Below, piece after piece: positions 25,020 through 33,770 of a stretch of DNA of 64,000 bases. A program made the position numbers and the translations under genes. Source of the DNA: Verrucomicrobiia bacterium (GTDB lineage Bacteria > Zixibacteria > MSB-5A5 > DSPP01); the NCBI GenBank assembly GCA_035574275.1, contig DATLYY010000075.1, positions 62,001 to 126,000 of the forward strand, read 5' to 3'. The notes under the pieces were generated by a model. The model did no database searches. It was not told the origin of the DNA and saw nothing but the letters and a program-made list of their open reading frames with translations. Each line of letters starts with the position of its first letter. The stretch's first letter is position 1.

Positions 25020-25657
25020 ACGCCTTTAGTCTCCGGATGCCAGATGAACTTGTGCATTTGCAGTTGAAAGCGCACCGGCAACCTGTCCTGCAAAATCCAC
25101 TCCACCACGTTCACAGGCTCCAGCGCTCCGAAAACGGTGGAGAAAAGAACTGTCGCCCTTCTGTCCAGTTGATGCTTGCGCAAAACGGCAACCGCCCAGT
25201 CATAATCCCCCCGGTCGGCCAGAACGAACTTCACTTCGTCCTTGGGAGTCAGAAAATGGATGTTCTCCCAGCGGTTTTTGTGTTCCATCTTGCTGCCAGG
25301 ACATTTGATGTCCATTATCTTGATGGCTGCCGGATTTAATTTGTCGAGCAAAATCGAGCCGCTGGTCTCGATAAGCACTTTGAATCCGGCTACTATTAGT
25401 TTATCCACCAAGACAAAGCTTTCCCTTTGCAAAAGCGGCTCCCCGCCGGTCAGTTCCACCAGCTTGCAGCCGAACTGACTCACTTCCGCCACGATTTGGT
25501 CGAGCGCTTTCCATTCCCCCTCGTAAAAGGCGTATTCCGTGTCACACCATACACAGCGCAAATTGCATCCGGTCAGCCGGACGAAAACGCAGGGGAGCCC
25601 GGCGTAGGAGGATTCCCCCTGAATGGAAAAGTAGATTTCGTTGACCTTCAAACTCAT
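25016..25657 (-). CDS. queE: 7-carboxy-7-deazaguanine synthase QueE (radical SAM)
   Basis: The 213-residue radical SAM enzyme carries C-x3-C-x2-C at Cys31, 35 and 38 (TGCNLRCVWCDTEYAF) and the early SIQGESSYAGLPCVFVRL segment typical of QueE. It turns carboxy-tetrahydropterin into CDG. It overlaps both neighbours (ATGA with queC, ATGA with queD). Confidence 0.95.
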   Translation of the reverse strand: MSLKVNEIYFSIQGESSYAGLPCVFVRLTGCNLRCVWCDTEYAFYEGEWKALDQIVAEVSQFGCKLVELTGGEPLLQRESFVLVDKLIVAGFKVLIETSGSILLDKLNPAAIKIMDIKCPGSKMEHKNRWENIHFLTPKDEVKFVLADRGDYDWAVAVLRKHQLDRRATVLFSTVFGALEPVNVVEWILQDRLPVRFQLQMHKFIWHPETKGV

Positions 25658-26019
25658 TTGGAATAGGTGACTGAATATTTTTCCGTTTCCCAGACCCGTA
25701 CCTTTAGCGGCCTGACGCCGGACGGAAGCCGTTTTTCCAGCTCGCCGTAAATCCAGGCGGCGATGTTTTCCGACGTCGGATTTTTCTGGTCAAACGGCGG
25801 CAGGTCGTTCAGATTGCGATGGTCCAGCGGCTCGGTGATCTCCTTCAACAGCTTTTTGACCTCCTTGAAATCGATGGCGATGCCGACATCATCCAATCCA
25901 TTGGCGGTCACCACCGCTTCGGCCTTCCAGTTGTGGCCGTGGTCGCGGGCGCAGTCCCCGTTGTATCCCGCCAAATGGTGGGAAGCGGCAAAGGTTGTAA
26001 AGACCGAAATTTCGTACAT
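25654..26019 (-). CDS. queD: 6-carboxytetrahydropterin synthase QueD
   Basis: The 121-residue protein belongs to the PTPS family. The zinc histidines are in FAASHHLAGYNGDCARDHGH, with the catalytic Cys between them, and the downstream LDHRNLNDL and PTSENIAAWIY segments are present. It makes carboxy-tetrahydropterin from dihydroneopterin triphosphate. The ATG at 26019 has GGGG upstream; an in-frame ATG at 26100 would add 27 unrelated residues. First gene of the preQ0 operon queD-queE-queC-folE2. Confidence 0.95.
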   Translation of the reverse strand: MYEISVFTTFAASHHLAGYNGDCARDHGHNWKAEAVVTANGLDDVGIAIDFKEVKKLLKEITEPLDHRNLNDLPPFDQKNPTSENIAAWIYGELEKRLPSGVRPLKVRVWETEKYSVTYSK

Positions 26020-26062
26020 AATTCCCCGGTTTTTGTCCAAGTTTGGGTCTTTTTTCGCTCTT

Positions 26063-26091
26063 AATATCCGCAAAATTCTCCCCGGCGTCAA
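26063..26091 (-). promoter_or_regulatory. Promoter of the queuosine operon
   Basis: On the minus strand TTGACG (26091-26086), 17 bases, then GATATT (26068-26063). The transcript would have a leader of about 40 bases before queD. I see no preQ1 riboswitch in that leader. Confidence 0.5.
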
Positions 26092-26188
26092 CCCTTCCAA
26101 AAAACGCTTTCCATCCGAACGGTTTTAATCGAGCCGTAAAAAAATCCTTTTTCTCCCAACCAAGCCGCTGAAAAACCGGCACTTATCC

Positions 26189-26212
26189 AAATTGTTTCGC
26201 GTGAAACAATTT
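26189..26212. promoter_or_regulatory. Inverted repeat: near-consensus parS site or corA terminator
   Basis: AAATTGTTTC (26189-26198) pairs with GAAACAATTT (26203-26212) around GCGT. The inner 16 bases, TGTTTCGCGTGAAACA (26193-26208), differ from the parS consensus TGTTTCACGTGAAACA at one central base. It is 68 bases beyond the corA stop, so a terminator is possible, but the T-run is on the strand without an upstream gene. Confidence 0.45.
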
Positions 26213-26279
26213 TTTTCCTCGCAAATTTGCAACGAACGGCGTGGCGTTTTTGGGAAAAGGTATCAGGAACCGGAAACCA

Positions 26280-27236
26280 TTAAATCCAGTCCCGTTTTTT
26301 GAAATACCGCACCAGCCCAAGAACCGAGCCGGCCATAAATCCGAGCAGAATCCAAAAACCGGTGATGCTGTCGGAAAGGGGCAAATGGGCGAAATTCATC
26401 CCATAAATCCCGGCGATTAGGGAGGGGACCAAGATAATGGCTCCCCAGGAGGTCATCTTTTTCATCGTCTGATTCAAATTGTTGGAAACGATGGACAGGT
26501 GCACCTCGATAGCAGTCGACAAAACATCATGATAAATGGAAACGCTGTCGTAAAGCGCGGCCAGATCGGCGTAGTGCAGCCGGAATTTGGAGAGCAGGCC
26601 TCGATCGAGATTTTCGGCGTACTCCTTCTCGATGCTGGAAATCACCTCCCGGTTGGCGGCCAAATCCTTGCGGTAAAAAACCAGCGCTTTTTTGATGGCC
26701 AGAACCTGTTTTAAAACGACATCCCGGGACGTGCCGGCAATCACTTCCTCCTCCACCTCTTCGACCACATCCTCCACCGCCGCCAAAGCCGCCCGGTAGC
26801 TTTCGATGAACTCATCCAGCAAAACGTACAAAAGCATCGTCGGCCCCTTGGCGAAAATGGAAGCCAGCCGCTGGGGCGGATAGCGTCGAATCCGCTCCAT
26901 GCTGGTGGAGGGGTGGCGGTGTAGCGTGATGAAGTCCTTCTGTTTTTTGGAAATCAGAATCACGAACGGCTGGGTGTACGCCTCCCGCTCCCCGCGCAAG
27001 GCGGAGCGGAAAATTAAAAGGGTGTACTGTTCGTAGTTTTTGGTGACCGCCCCCTGCGTCCGGCCCAGATTGTCCTTCAACTCTTGAACTTCCAACTTGG
27101 AGAGCCCGGCCGCCTGCGTTAGTTCCAAATCGGTTGGGTTTTCAAAATCAACCCAGCCGATGACTCCCGGCTTGGCTATCTCCTCCAGTTTTCCTTCCCG
27201 GACAATCCCGGACTCATAAATCAGGGTCTTGACCAT
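26280..27236 (-). CDS. corA: Magnesium/cobalt transporter CorA
   Basis: The 318-residue protein ends with two membrane helices joined by the GMN signature (AGIYGMNFAHLPL). The large cytoplasmic part has the helical funnel typical of the family (RIRRYPPQRLASIFAKGP, YKAYR-like helices), and the short basic tail YFKKRDWI. It forms pentamers in the inner membrane. It overlaps the M1 peptidase gene by one base (TAATG) and is its operon partner. Confidence 0.94.
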   Translation of the reverse strand: MVKTLIYESGIVREGKLEEIAKPGVIGWVDFENPTDLELTQAAGLSKLEVQELKDNLGRTQGAVTKNYEQYTLLIFRSALRGEREAYTQPFVILISKKQKDFITLHRHPSTSMERIRRYPPQRLASIFAKGPTMLLYVLLDEFIESYRAALAAVEDVVEEVEEEVIAGTSRDVVLKQVLAIKKALVFYRKDLAANREVISSIEKEYAENLDRGLLSKFRLHYADLAALYDSVSIYHDVLSTAIEVHLSIVSNNLNQTMKKMTSWGAIILVPSLIAGIYGMNFAHLPLSDSITGFWILLGFMAGSVLGLVRYFKKRDWI

Positions 27237-29833
27237 TACCGCTTCTTTTCCAAGGCTTCAATACGCTGTCGTAGCCCCTTGTTTTCATCCTCCAGCCCTT
27301 CCAAGCGGGCCCGCAGCTCGTCCATATCGGAAAAGTCCTTTCGGCCGGTGCGGATTTCCTCGATGGAATGGCGGGCGGCCTTGACCAGTTGGTAGTGCGC
27401 TTCGCTCGTTTCAACCTTTTTTAACTCTTCAATTGATTCCGGGTCGCCGAAAGTCCCCAAGGCCTCGATGGCTGAAAGACGGGCATTGTACTTGGGGTCG
27501 CTCAAAAAACCCACCAGCGTTTTTCTGATTTTCTCTTTCAAGCGGGAGGCGGCCAGCCCTTCATCCCTTCCCAGATAATGCCCCAGTTTTCCCAAGGCCT
27601 CGATGGCGGCCGAGCGGATGGGGAAGGAACGGCCGTAGGCCGTGTGCGCGAACAGAATATCGACTGCTTTGGCATCCTTCAATTCCACGAACCCTTTCAA
27701 GGCAGCCGTGGCGATGACCTCGTTGTGGGAGGAACGCCCAAGCCCTTTTTGCAAAAACTCGAAGGCGTCTTTTGGCTGCAGTTCGGCAATAGTGGTCATT
27801 ACCTGCGCCGCCACGGCGTAGCTCGTATCGGCGGCAAAAACCTGTTTCAGCCGGGCAACGACTTCCCCATCTTCGGGAAAATTTCCAAGCGCTTTTACAC
27901 AATTGCGGCGGACGCGGGAATCGGCATCCGACAAACCGGCCAAAATCGCTTTTTTGGCCTTCTCGCCGCGAATTTTGCCGAGAGACAAAGCCGCCTCCCG
28001 GCGAACATCGAAAAACCGGCCGGACTTCAGCGCCTTGGCCAGTGCTTCGACCGTTTCGTCTGAAACGAAATTTCCCAACGCCTCCGCTGCCTCCCGCCGG
28101 GATTCGGCAAAGGAGCTTTGAGCCAACTGGTAGCGCAAAGCCCCCTCCGTCCGTTCAAAATCCACTTTTTTCAAAACCGTGAGCCGGGGGTCGATTTCCA
28201 CCATTTTTGGGCGTTCCGAACCGGGGATGTAAAAAACTTCCTCCTTTTGATCTATCCAGAGCGTGTCATGAATGGTCTCTTTTGCAGCCGTAACGACAAT
28301 TGGCAACTGCATCCGGAAAAGCGGTGTGAGGGAATCAGTTGTCTGCGTTTGCTGGACGGTGATTTTGGTGGCCTTGGCGGAATCATCCCAACGGGAGCGG
28401 ATTTTAAGCTCCGGATACCCTCCTTTATAGACCCACTGCTGGAAAAACCAGTCAAGATTCTTGCCGCTCGCTTCTTCCATCGCTTTTTCGAAATCGGCGG
28501 TGACCACGCTGCCGGCGTAATGCTTTTTGCAGTAGTGATTGATTCCCTTCCACCAAAGCTCCTCACCCAGATAGTTGCGCAGCATGTGCAAAACCCATCC
28601 CCCTTTGGGATAGGCATGAGAGTCGAACACATCCAAAGGGTCGGTATAGTATTGGGTGACGATCGGGCGGCGGTACTGTTTGTCTTCCCGCAAATAATCA
28701 TCCCGGCTGTCCCGCATCTCCACCGGCATATAATCGGGGCCCAGATCATACTCCTGGAACAAAGCGTCGAAGTAGGTGGCGAACCCCTCGTTCAGCCAGA
28801 TATGCGACCAGTCCCGGCAGGTGAGCAAATCCCCCCACCACTGGTGGGCCAGCTCGTGCGCCACCAGCCCTTCCGATTTGTAATCCTGGTGCGCCAGCCG
28901 GTCGTGCAAAGTCCTTTCCGTCTGGGTGGTGGCGGAGATGTTTTCCATCCCCCCCCACATAAACTCGTCCACCGTGGCTTGGGAATATTTTTCGTACGGA
29001 TACGGCACGCCGATTTTTTCGGAAAAAAAGCGCATCATCTTGCCGGTCTTACCGAAAGAACGAATCGCTTTTTCCTTTTCACCCGGCGGGTAGTAGAACA
29101 GAACCGGCACCACTTTGGTCTCCCCGCCGGCATAGACGGTGGTTGTCTCGGCGTGCATTTCGTATTCCCCGGCCACCAGCGATATCAAATATGGGACGTG
29201 CGGCACGTTTTCCCGCCAGTGGAAAACTCGCTTGCCGCCGGCGCGCGTGTCGGAAACCAGCTCCCCGTTGGAGACCGCCAGATATTTCTCCGGCACGGTG
29301 ACAATCATTTCCGAAGTCGCCCGGTCGTTGGGATAATCGTAAATCGGAATCCAAAAGCGGGTGTTTTCGGTCTCCCCCTGCGTCCAGATTTGGCGGCGCT
29401 TGCGCGGGTATTTGGCGTCCGGCTGGATGAAATAAAGCCCCGCTTTTGGCCGGCCGCCGTATTCGATGGTGACGGCAAACGTGTCGGCAAAAGCCCGGTA
29501 CGGCAGCCGCAAATCGATTTTCAGCCCTTCCTCCAACTGCTCGAAGAGGAGCAAATTCCCGGTCGGGTCGGTGACCTTTTTAATCTCCAGCCCGACGGCA
29601 TCCAGAAACAAATATCGCTGGTCGGGCAAAAGGGGCGTAAAGGTGTGGGTGACCTTGCCGGATAACGAGCGTTCCGTTTCGTTGAAGGCAATTTCCAGTT
29701 TGACGTGGATTAAGTCGAAGACCCGGTCGCGGGCGTAGTGAAAATCGGAATACCGGTCCCCCCACCGCCCGCGGGCCGCAAGGGGGGGAATCGAAACGAG
29801 TACGAAAAGTCCGGCGGCTAACCAACGGCGCAT
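27236..29833 (-). CDS. M1-family metallopeptidase with HEAT-like repeats
   Basis: The 865-residue protein has a signal peptide (WLAAGLFVLVSIPPLAARG), a beta-rich N-terminal domain, and the M1 catalytic domain: GGMENISATTQTERTL, then HELAHQWW (His326, His330) with NEGFATYFD downstream for the third zinc ligand. After about residue 565 come five or so HEAT/PBS-like repeats (for example VRREAALSLGKIRGEKAKKA and SRVRRNCVKALGNFPE), and the last 30 residues form a coiled coil (ELRARLEGLEDENKGLRQRI). The start at ATG 29833 has GGGAGG six bases upstream. It likely cleaves peptides in the periplasm or outside. Confidence 0.93.
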   Translation of the reverse strand: MRRWLAAGLFVLVSIPPLAARGRWGDRYSDFHYARDRVFDLIHVKLEIAFNETERSLSGKVTHTFTPLLPDQRYLFLDAVGLEIKKVTDPTGNLLLFEQLEEGLKIDLRLPYRAFADTFAVTIEYGGRPKAGLYFIQPDAKYPRKRRQIWTQGETENTRFWIPIYDYPNDRATSEMIVTVPEKYLAVSNGELVSDTRAGGKRVFHWRENVPHVPYLISLVAGEYEMHAETTTVYAGGETKVVPVLFYYPPGEKEKAIRSFGKTGKMMRFFSEKIGVPYPYEKYSQATVDEFMWGGMENISATTQTERTLHDRLAHQDYKSEGLVAHELAHQWWGDLLTCRDWSHIWLNEGFATYFDALFQEYDLGPDYMPVEMRDSRDDYLREDKQYRRPIVTQYYTDPLDVFDSHAYPKGGWVLHMLRNYLGEELWWKGINHYCKKHYAGSVVTADFEKAMEEASGKNLDWFFQQWVYKGGYPELKIRSRWDDSAKATKITVQQTQTTDSLTPLFRMQLPIVVTAAKETIHDTLWIDQKEEVFYIPGSERPKMVEIDPRLTVLKKVDFERTEGALRYQLAQSSFAESRREAAEALGNFVSDETVEALAKALKSGRFFDVRREAALSLGKIRGEKAKKAILAGLSDADSRVRRNCVKALGNFPEDGEVVARLKQVFAADTSYAVAAQVMTTIAELQPKDAFEFLQKGLGRSSHNEVIATAALKGFVELKDAKAVDILFAHTAYGRSFPIRSAAIEALGKLGHYLGRDEGLAASRLKEKIRKTLVGFLSDPKYNARLSAIEALGTFGDPESIEELKKVETSEAHYQLVKAARHSIEEIRTGRKDFSDMDELRARLEGLEDENKGLRQRIEALEKKR

Positions 29834-29976
29834 ACATCCTCCCTTGAGCAAACAATTCAACGGCCCGCACCCTCCCGGCCGTTCTTTCATTTAAGACGGG
29901 AATATACGTATGCCCGAATGGATGGCAATATGGCGTAACGGCCAGAATTCTCTATCTTCCAGACGTGGAAAAGAAA

Positions 29977-30798
29977 ATGCTTAAGATCGGCCATTCCCCT
30001 GACCCAGATGATGCTTTTATGTTTTACGGGCTGGCCAAGGGAAAGGTCAAAATCCGGGACTTTGAAATCGAGCATGTTATGGCCGACATTCAGACCTTAA
30101 ATGAGCGGGCCTTCAAAAAGGAATTGGAAGTCACCGCCGTTTCCGCCTTTGCTTTCACGCAGATGGCCGGGGATTACTGGATAATGAAAACCGGCGCCAG
30201 CATGGGGGAGGGCTACGGCCCGATTCTGGTGGCGCGTGAACCGATTCAAACCGAGGATTTGAAAGGAAAAAAAGTGGCTATCCCCGGCGTTTGGACGACG
30301 GCTTATCTTTTGGCGCAAATCTACTTGCCGCCGTTTGAACCGGTGCCGGTCGATTTTGCCAACGTGTTTGAAACAGTCAAGAGTGGTAAGGCGGAAGCGG
30401 GCGTCATCATCCACGAAGGGCAGTTGACTTATCCGGAAACCGGTTTGCACAAAATCGCCGACTTTGGCCAGCTTTGGTTTGCCGAAACCGGACTCCCTCT
30501 CCCCTTGGGGCTGGACGTGGTGCGCAAGGATCTGGGAAAAACGCTGGCGGAGGAAATTTCCACCGGACTTAAAAAAAGCATTGAATACGGCTTTGCCCAT
30601 GAACCGGCGGCACTGGACTACGCCCTGCAGTTCGGCCGCGGCATCGGTATGGCCACGGGCCGCAAATTTGTGCGGATGTATGTCAACGACTACACCCTCG
30701 ATATGGGACAAAAAGGGGAGAGGGCCTTGAAGCTGCTTTTCGACAAAGCAGCTAAAAAGGGAATTCTAAAAACTAAACCGGAAGTGGAACTGGTTTAG
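29977..30798 (+). CDS. mqnD: 1,4-dihydroxy-6-naphthoate synthase MqnD
   Basis: The protein (273 residues from ATG 29977; a GTG at 29965 is possible) begins with the MqnD signature KIGHSPDPDDAFMFYGLA and has the two-lobed periplasmic-binding-protein-like fold (VSAFAFTQMAGDYWIMKTGA, GVIIHEGQLTYPETGL). MqnD cleaves cyclic dehypoxanthinyl futalosine to the naphthoate. It is transcribed away from the M1 peptidase gene and converges with the rest of the futalosine genes, whose last gene ends 4 bases from its stop region. Confidence 0.93.
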   Translation: MLKIGHSPDPDDAFMFYGLAKGKVKIRDFEIEHVMADIQTLNERAFKKELEVTAVSAFAFTQMAGDYWIMKTGASMGEGYGPILVAREPIQTEDLKGKKVAIPGVWTTAYLLAQIYLPPFEPVPVDFANVFETVKSGKAEAGVIIHEGQLTYPETGLHKIADFGQLWFAETGLPLPLGLDVVRKDLGKTLAEEISTGLKKSIEYGFAHEPAALDYALQFGRGIGMATGRKFVRMYVNDYTLDMGQKGERALKLLFDKAAKKGILKTKPEVELV

Positions 30799-31874
30799 CA
30801 GTACCGGATAATCTCGTATAGGGTGGTGCGCTGGGCGGGACGGAAGCCCGCTTCCTTTATCAAAGTAACAACTTCTTCTACCGTCACCTGATTTACAAAC
30901 CCGGTTGCCTCGTGGACATGCTCTTCAAAAAGCGTCCCGCCGAAATCATCCGCTCCGAAGTAGAGTGCCGCCTGCCCCGCTTTTTTCCCCTCAGAAAACC
31001 AGGAGGCCTGAATGTGATCGAAGTTGTCAAGATACAAACGGGAGACGGCAATCATCCGCAAATAGGCGTTCGCCCCGGCGTAAAAGGGGATATGCTTTTC
31101 CAGCTTGGTGTTCCCCGGCTTGAAGCTCCAGGGAACAAACGCCGTAAACCCTTTGGTCTCATCCTGCAGGGTGCGGATTGAATCGAGGTGGGTGATGACA
31201 TCCTCCGCCGTTTCGATATGCCCGTACATCATCGTGGCAGTGGAACGGAAACCTAACTCATGCGCTTCCCGGTGCACGTCCAGCCATTTGTTGGAAGTCC
31301 CTTTAATGCGGGAAAATTTCCGCCGCACCCGGTCGGAAAGCATCTCCGCCCCACCCCCCGGCAGGGTGAACTGTCCCGCCTCTTTCAAACGCCGCAGAAC
31401 CTCCCGCGTGGAAAGTCCGGAAACCTCCGCCATCCCCCAAATTTCCGGCGCCGAAAAGAAATGCGGCGTCAACTTCGGAAAAAGCTCCCGGGTTTTGCGA
31501 ACCAAACCGGTGTAGTAATCCATCGGTAAATCGGGATGTACGCCTCCTTGCAACAAAACGGTTGTCGCCCCCTGTTCCTCCGACCATTTTATTTTCTTCA
31601 GGACTTCATCGTGCTCCAGAGTATAGGCATCCGCCGCATCGGCGTGGCGATAAAAAGCGCAGAAAACGCAGTCGTAGTTGCAGACGTTCGTGTAGTTCGG
31701 GTTGGTGTCAACCACGAAGGTGACCACATCCTCGGGCAGCCGCTCCGCTTTTTTCTCCGCCGCCAGCTCCCCTAAATCCAAAAGGGACGCTTCCTTGTAA
31801 AGGAGAACGCCCTCGTCGAAGGAAAGCCGTTCCCCGATGCGGATTTTTTCTTTTAAGACTTCAAACAACGGCAC
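30795..31874 (-). CDS. mqnC: Cyclic dehypoxanthinyl futalosine synthase MqnC (radical SAM)
   Basis: The 359-residue radical SAM protein carries Cys65, Cys69 and Cys72 (NVCNYDCVFCAFYR) and the family segments LLQGGVHPDLPMDYY, GQFTLPGGGAEMLSD and WSFKPGNTKLEK. It cyclises dehypoxanthinyl futalosine. The start is GTG at 31874, with GGAGGAGG just upstream and a 14-base overlap with mqnA; the longer open frame lies inside mqnA. Its stop overlaps the end of the convergent mqnD by four bases. Confidence 0.95.
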   Translation of the reverse strand: MPLFEVLKEKIRIGERLSFDEGVLLYKEASLLDLGELAAEKKAERLPEDVVTFVVDTNPNYTNVCNYDCVFCAFYRHADAADAYTLEHDEVLKKIKWSEEQGATTVLLQGGVHPDLPMDYYTGLVRKTRELFPKLTPHFFSAPEIWGMAEVSGLSTREVLRRLKEAGQFTLPGGGAEMLSDRVRRKFSRIKGTSNKWLDVHREAHELGFRSTATMMYGHIETAEDVITHLDSIRTLQDETKGFTAFVPWSFKPGNTKLEKHIPFYAGANAYLRMIAVSRLYLDNFDHIQASWFSEGKKAGQAALYFGADDFGGTLFEEHVHEATGFVNQVTVEEVVTLIKEAGFRPAQRTTLYEIIRYC

Positions 31875-32637
31875 CCGCCTCCTCCAACATTTTGGCCTTA
31901 ACCAAAGCCGACTTGAAGAGTTCCAGCCCCTTTTTCTCTTCCGGGCCGAGACGATAGATAATGCCCCGCAGATAGGCCGTCCGTTCTTCCAGCGTCCCCA
32001 AATCATCCGAACCCAGAGCCGCCACATTTTCCAGATTCGCCAGACATTTTTCCAGCGAACTTTCCAGTTGGATTTTTATTTTTTCCAAAACGGCGGACGG
32101 AAGCGTTTTGCGGAAGGCCCAGACGGCAAAAACAAAAGGCAGCCCCGTCCAGTGATACCAGAATTCCGACAAATCGTAAAGGTAACGATACGTGCGCAGC
32201 TTTTTCCGTTTCTCCGCCAACGCCTGGTTGCCGATTAAAAGCATCCCGGCCGATTTTTGGGTAATGTCGGTGGTGTAGCGCAGCCCCGTTTGCTTTTCCT
32301 TCCCTTCCAAAATGAGACGCATAAGCCGGAACGAGGTGGCGGTCTGGTCGGTGACGGCAATCTGCTTGTCGCTCAAATCCCACAGCGGGCAGTCGGTGAA
32401 AAGCAGAATGCTTTTTACCGGTCCCCGGGCGGCAATCCCCAAGTCCAGAGCGGAAAATTCATCCTCGACGGTGAAAAAGTCGTAAAGGGACAAAAGTCCG
32501 CCGTCGATTTTCCCCTCCCGCGCCAGATTCCCCAGTTGGCCGGGGAAAAGCTCCACCGTTTCGACCGGCAGCCTTTCCCAGCCGGAATAAAACGGAAAGG
32601 AATTCAAATAGGGGATTTTGCCAATGACCGGCTTCAT
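31861..32637 (-). CDS. mqnA: Chorismate dehydratase MqnA
   Basis: The 258-residue protein opens with KPVIGKIPYLNSFPFYSGW and contains GGLLSLYDFF and DQTATSFRLMRLIL, the segments expected for MqnA. It converts chorismate to 3-enolpyruvyl benzoate, the committed step of the futalosine route to menaquinone. Its start overlaps the mqnE stop by four bases. Confidence 0.93.
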   Translation of the reverse strand: MKPVIGKIPYLNSFPFYSGWERLPVETVELFPGQLGNLAREGKIDGGLLSLYDFFTVEDEFSALDLGIAARGPVKSILLFTDCPLWDLSDKQIAVTDQTATSFRLMRLILEGKEKQTGLRYTTDITQKSAGMLLIGNQALAEKRKKLRTYRYLYDLSEFWYHWTGLPFVFAVWAFRKTLPSAVLEKIKIQLESSLEKCLANLENVAALGSDDLGTLEERTAYLRGIIYRLGPEEKKGLELFKSALVKAKMLEEAGAVV

Positions 32638-33770
32638 GCCACCTGCGGCTGCAATTCCTTTTTTGGCGCGGCGCCGTTTTCGTACACGTGCAACACGTTG
32701 TAGCAGGCGTCCCGCTCCACCGGAATTCTCCCCGATTCCCGAATCATCGCCATCAAGCGGCTGCGCGTAAGCCCCGCCGGGCTTTCCGCCAAGGCCAGAT
32801 GGGCGATTTTCTCCTCCCCGATGGTGCCGTCCAAATCATCCCCGCCGAAGTTCAAACCAATGGAAGCTGTGTTTTCTCCCAACATTACCCAGTACGATTT
32901 GATATGGGGGAAATTGTCCAGAACGAGCCGGCTGGTGGCCAAGGTGCGCAAATCGTCGATGGCCGAAGTAAACCGGTCGGTGATGCCGGTATTGCCGGGC
33001 TGAAAGGCCAGCGGAATGAAGGTCAAAAAGCCGCCGGAGCGTTCTTGTTGGGCCCGCAGCTTGAGCAGATGGTCAATCCGTTCTTCGAGCGTTTCGATAT
33101 GGCCGTAGAGCAGTGTCGCATTCGATTTCAACCCTAGCCGGTGGGCCGTGTCATGAATCTCCAGCCAGCGCTCCTCGCCGATTTTTTTGTCGAACAGTTC
33201 TTTCTTCACACGTTTCGAAAAGACCTCTGCTCCGCCGCCGGGCAGGGCGACCAGCCCGTGCTCCATCAGTTTTTTCAAAACCTCCTCGATGGAAAGCTTG
33301 GCCCGTTTGGCGAAAAAATCGATTTCGACGGCGGTGAACGCTTTTAATTGCGCTTTCGGAAAATGCACACGAATCCGGTCCATCAATTCCAAGCTGTGAC
33401 TCAAATCCCAATCCGGCCAAAGCCCGCCTACGATGTGCACTTCGTGCAACTCATCATTCAGGCGCGCCAACGCCTCCTCGGTGGTCATGTTGTAGGCATG
33501 TTTGTCCCCCGGCTTGGCCGCAAAATCGCAAAACTTGCAGTCCAGAACGCAAAGATTGGTGGGGTTCAGTTGGGCGTTAATGACGAAATAGACGTAGTTG
33601 TCCGATTTTTGCTCCTTGACCCAGGAGGCCATTTTGCCGAGCGCAATCAAATCGCGCGTCTGCAAACAGATAAGCCCATCCTCCCTTTCAAGCGGCCTGC
33701 CGGAGGTGACCTTTTCCCAGATCGGCTCGAGTTTTTTATCTTTGAATCTTATATCCGGTATTCGTTCCAA
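32634..33770 (-). CDS. mqnE: Aminofutalosine synthase MqnE (radical SAM)
   Basis: The 378-residue radical SAM protein has Cys74, Cys78 and Cys81 (TNLCVLDCKFCDFAAKPG), EEVLKKLMEHGLVALPGGGA and IPLAFQPGNTGI. It joins enolpyruvyl benzoate to SAM-derived adenosine. The start is TTG at 33770, inside the end of the UbiD-like gene (22-base overlap), with AAGGTGGA nine bases upstream. mqnC and mqnE are paralogues; the GDKHAYNMT segment after the cysteines marks this one as MqnE. Confidence 0.94.
   Translation of the reverse strand: MERIPDIRFKDKKLEPIWEKVTSGRPLEREDGLICLQTRDLIALGKMASWVKEQKSDNYVYFVINAQLNPTNLCVLDCKFCDFAAKPGDKHAYNMTTEEALARLNDELHEVHIVGGLWPDWDLSHSLELMDRIRVHFPKAQLKAFTAVEIDFFAKRAKLSIEEVLKKLMEHGLVALPGGGAEVFSKRVKKELFDKKIGEERWLEIHDTAHRLGLKSNATLLYGHIETLEERIDHLLKLRAQQERSGGFLTFIPLAFQPGNTGITDRFTSAIDDLRTLATSRLVLDNFPHIKSYWVMLGENTASIGLNFGGDDLDGTIGEEKIAHLALAESPAGLTRSRLMAMIRESGRIPVERDACYNVLHVYENGAAPKKELQPQVA

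Noticed and set aside
26020-26062. preQ1 riboswitch before queD
   Set aside because: The leader is only about 40 bases and lacks the pseudoknot pattern; the operon makes preQ0 but no aptamer is visible.
28118-29665. 515-codon open frame on the plus strand opposite the M1 peptidase
   Set aside because: It lies antisense to a clear peptidase with signal peptide and HELAHQWW; the translated product has no recognisable motif.
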